Shown here: positions 6,212 through 7,110 of the stretch, piece by piece | Numbering within the stretch: the stretch's first letter is position 1 | How the letters are laid out: the number at the start of each line of letters is the position of its first letter | Source of the DNA: an uncultured delta proteobacterium | GTDB lineage: Bacteria; RBG-13-61-14; DRUE01 | Length of the DNA: 7,110 nt | Assembly (NCBI GenBank): GCA_903930515.1 | Contig: CAIYYW010000264.1 | Coordinates: 1-7,110, forward strand | Direction: 5' to 3' | Made by a program: the position numbers and the translations under genes | Notes under the pieces: generated by a model | The model's input: the letters and a program-made list of their open reading frames with translations, nothing else | Databases searched by the model: none | What the model was told of the DNA's origin: nothing

Positions 6212-6226
6212 GGGAAGGGATGTCAA
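6198..6226 (-). promoter_or_regulatory. Sigma-70-type promoter of the phosphatase gene
   Basis: On the minus strand a perfect TTGACA (6221-6226) and TAAAAT (6198-6203, five of six) are separated by 17 bases. The predicted start near 6191 gives a leader of about 36 bases. This is probably the original promoter of the phosphatase-dehydrogenase-kinase unit. The -35 overlaps a small AAAAGCTTTT palindrome (6225-6234), and the -10 lies inside a longer palindrome. Confidence 0.75.
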
Positions 6227-6299
6227 AAGCTTTTTCGCGGCGCGCGATTTAGAGTGAGCCGTTTGTCTTTAACCATTAACCGGTCGCCGCATTAAAGGT

Positions 6300-6328
6300 T
6301 TGACCGTGATAAGTTTTGAAGGTATCTT
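6300..6328 (+). promoter_or_regulatory. Candidate promoter of the FabH-like gene
   Basis: TTGACC (6300-6305) and TATCTT (6323-6328, four of six) are 17 bases apart. The predicted start is A6335, giving a 16-base leader that contains the purine-rich ribosome site before ATG 6351. It fires away from the phosphatase promoter, whose -35 is 73 bases distant. Confidence 0.5.
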
Positions 6329-6350
6329 CTGGGAAATAAGGGGGTGGAGG

Positions 6351-7110
6351 ATGATGCGGAATTCCAGGATCATCGGCGCGGGATTTTATGTTCCGCCCAG
6401 GGTGGTTACCAATGACGATTTGAGCAAGCTGATGGAAACCTCGGATGCGTGGATTGTTGAGCGGAGCGGGATCAAGGAGCGGCATTATGTGGAAGACGGT
6501 GTGGGCGCTTCTGATCTGGGGGCGGAAGCGGGCAAGAAGGCGCTGGCGATGGCCGGATTGAAGCCGGAGGATTTGGACCTGATTGTCCTTGCCACGCTCA
6601 GCCCCGATCATTGCTTTCCCGGTTCCGGGGTTTTGGTCCAGCATAAACTCGGCTGTCGTGATATAGGCGCGATAGATGTTCGCAATCAATGCTCGGGCTT
6701 TATCTATTCGCTTTCCATTGCCGACCAGTTCATCAAGACCGGGATGTACGAGCGGGTCCTGGTAATCGGCTCGGAGGTTCATTCCACCGGCCTGGAATTC
6801 AACAACCGGGGAAGGGATGTAACCGTGCTGTTCGGAGATGGCGCGGGCGCGGTGATCCTTGCGCCTTGCGAGGCGGGCAAGGGAATATTGAGCACGCATC
6901 TTCACTCCAATGGAGAACATCATAATAAGCTCTGGTCCTATGCTCCGGCGAGCTGCCGCCAGCCCCGGATCACTCACCAGATGATTGATGACGGACTGAT
7001 TTATGCGAAGATGGACGGCAAGTTTATTTTCCGGATGGCGATTGGCAAGTTCTGCGGGGTGATTGACGAGGCGCTCAAGAAAAACAACCTGACCCTCAAC
7101 GACCTTGACC
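6351..7110 (+). CDS. FabH-like beta-ketoacyl-ACP synthase III, cut by right edge
   Basis: The first 253 residues of a thiolase-fold KAS III enzyme, which condenses an acyl-CoA primer with malonyl-ACP to start fatty-acid or related chains. The sequence follows E. coli FabH closely: RIIGAGFYVP (6-15), TSDAWIVERSGIKERH (30-45; Trp34 and Arg38 align with the CoA-contacting Trp32 and Arg36), catalytic Cys114 in DVRNQCSGF (109-117), FGDGAGAVIL (161-170) and LSTHLHSNG (180-188). The catalytic His and Asn lie beyond the edge; the frame stops just before the expected W-x-x-PHQAN. About 190-225 is several residues longer and unlike E. coli FabH, so this may be a specialised paralogue with a different primer or product. 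I therefore withhold the symbol fabH. ATG ATG at 6351 and 6354 follow AAGGGGGTGGAGG; either could start. The gene diverges from the phosphatase gene across a 195-base control region. Confidence 0.93.
   Translation, partial: MMRNSRIIGAGFYVPPRVVTNDDLSKLMETSDAWIVERSGIKERHYVEDGVGASDLGAEAGKKALAMAGLKPEDLDLIVLATLSPDHCFPGSGVLVQHKLGCRDIGAIDVRNQCSGFIYSLSIADQFIKTGMYERVLVIGSEVHSTGLEFNNRGRDVTVLFGDGAGAVILAPCEAGKGILSTHLHSNGEHHNKLWSYAPASCRQPRITHQMIDDGLIYAKMDGKFIFRMAIGKFCGVIDEALKKNNLTLNDLD

Noticed and set aside
6306-6350. GTG at 6306 as an earlier start for the FabH-like gene
   Set aside because: KAS III proteins begin a few residues before the RIIGxGxYxP strand. The extension would lie within the predicted promoter, and ATG 6351/6354 follows a purine-rich ribosome site.
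6276-6977. 233-codon minus-strand reading frame
   Set aside because: It lies antisense to the FabH-like gene, whose plus-strand translation shows KAS III motifs throughout. The antisense translation shows no family motif and is rich in R, H and P as expected of a shadow.

Overview
This window looks like bacterial chromosome of moderate to high GC. The taxon cannot be fixed from the sequence alone. It carries an acyl-CoA/fatty-acid gene neighbourhood interrupted by a compact, AT-richer restriction-modification (R-M) cassette. Seven protein genes are supported: five complete ones on the minus strand, one plus-strand gene open at the left edge (membrane protein) and one plus-strand gene cut by the right edge (FabH-like). 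No RNA gene, CRISPR array, transposase or integrase was seen.

Layout, left to right. (1) 1-699 (+) is an unrecognised polytopic membrane protein made of two similar halves. It converges on the minus-strand block with a 15-base gap. (2) 715-1782 (-) is an aminoglycoside-phosphotransferase-fold kinase and 1805-3013 (-) is an acyl-CoA dehydrogenase. They lie 22 bases apart and match the two domains that are fused in ACAD10/ACAD11. (3) 3093-4148 (-) is a PD-(D/E)XK nuclease with a probable PUA/EVE-like N-terminal domain. It overlaps by 4 bases (ATGA) the amino-type DNA methyltransferase at 4145-5281 (-), and together they form a probable R-M pair. (4) 5430-6155 (-) is a histidine-phosphatase-family protein. 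(5) 6156-6350 is a divergent control region. It holds a near-consensus promoter for each direction and a perfect 16-base palindrome on the -10 of the phosphatase promoter. (6) 6351 to the right edge (+) is a FabH-like beta-ketoacyl synthase III.

How the genes may work together (inference). The kinase and dehydrogenase fit the route in which a 4-hydroxyacyl-CoA is phosphorylated and phosphate is then eliminated, feeding beta-oxidation. This is the logic of the Pseudomonas levulinate (lva) pathway and of mammalian ACAD10/11. The phosphatase upstream on the same strand may belong to the same acyl-CoA unit, and the divergent KAS III also uses acyl-CoA.

The R-M pair sits between the phosphatase and the dehydrogenase in the same orientation. 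Its base composition differs from its neighbours (for example 16 of 60 G+C at 3361-3420, against 39 of 60 at 2821-2880). It carries its own strong promoter, placed so that the methyltransferase mRNA should be almost leaderless. The simplest reading is a horizontally acquired defence cassette that landed inside a lipid-metabolism operon without breaking its genes.
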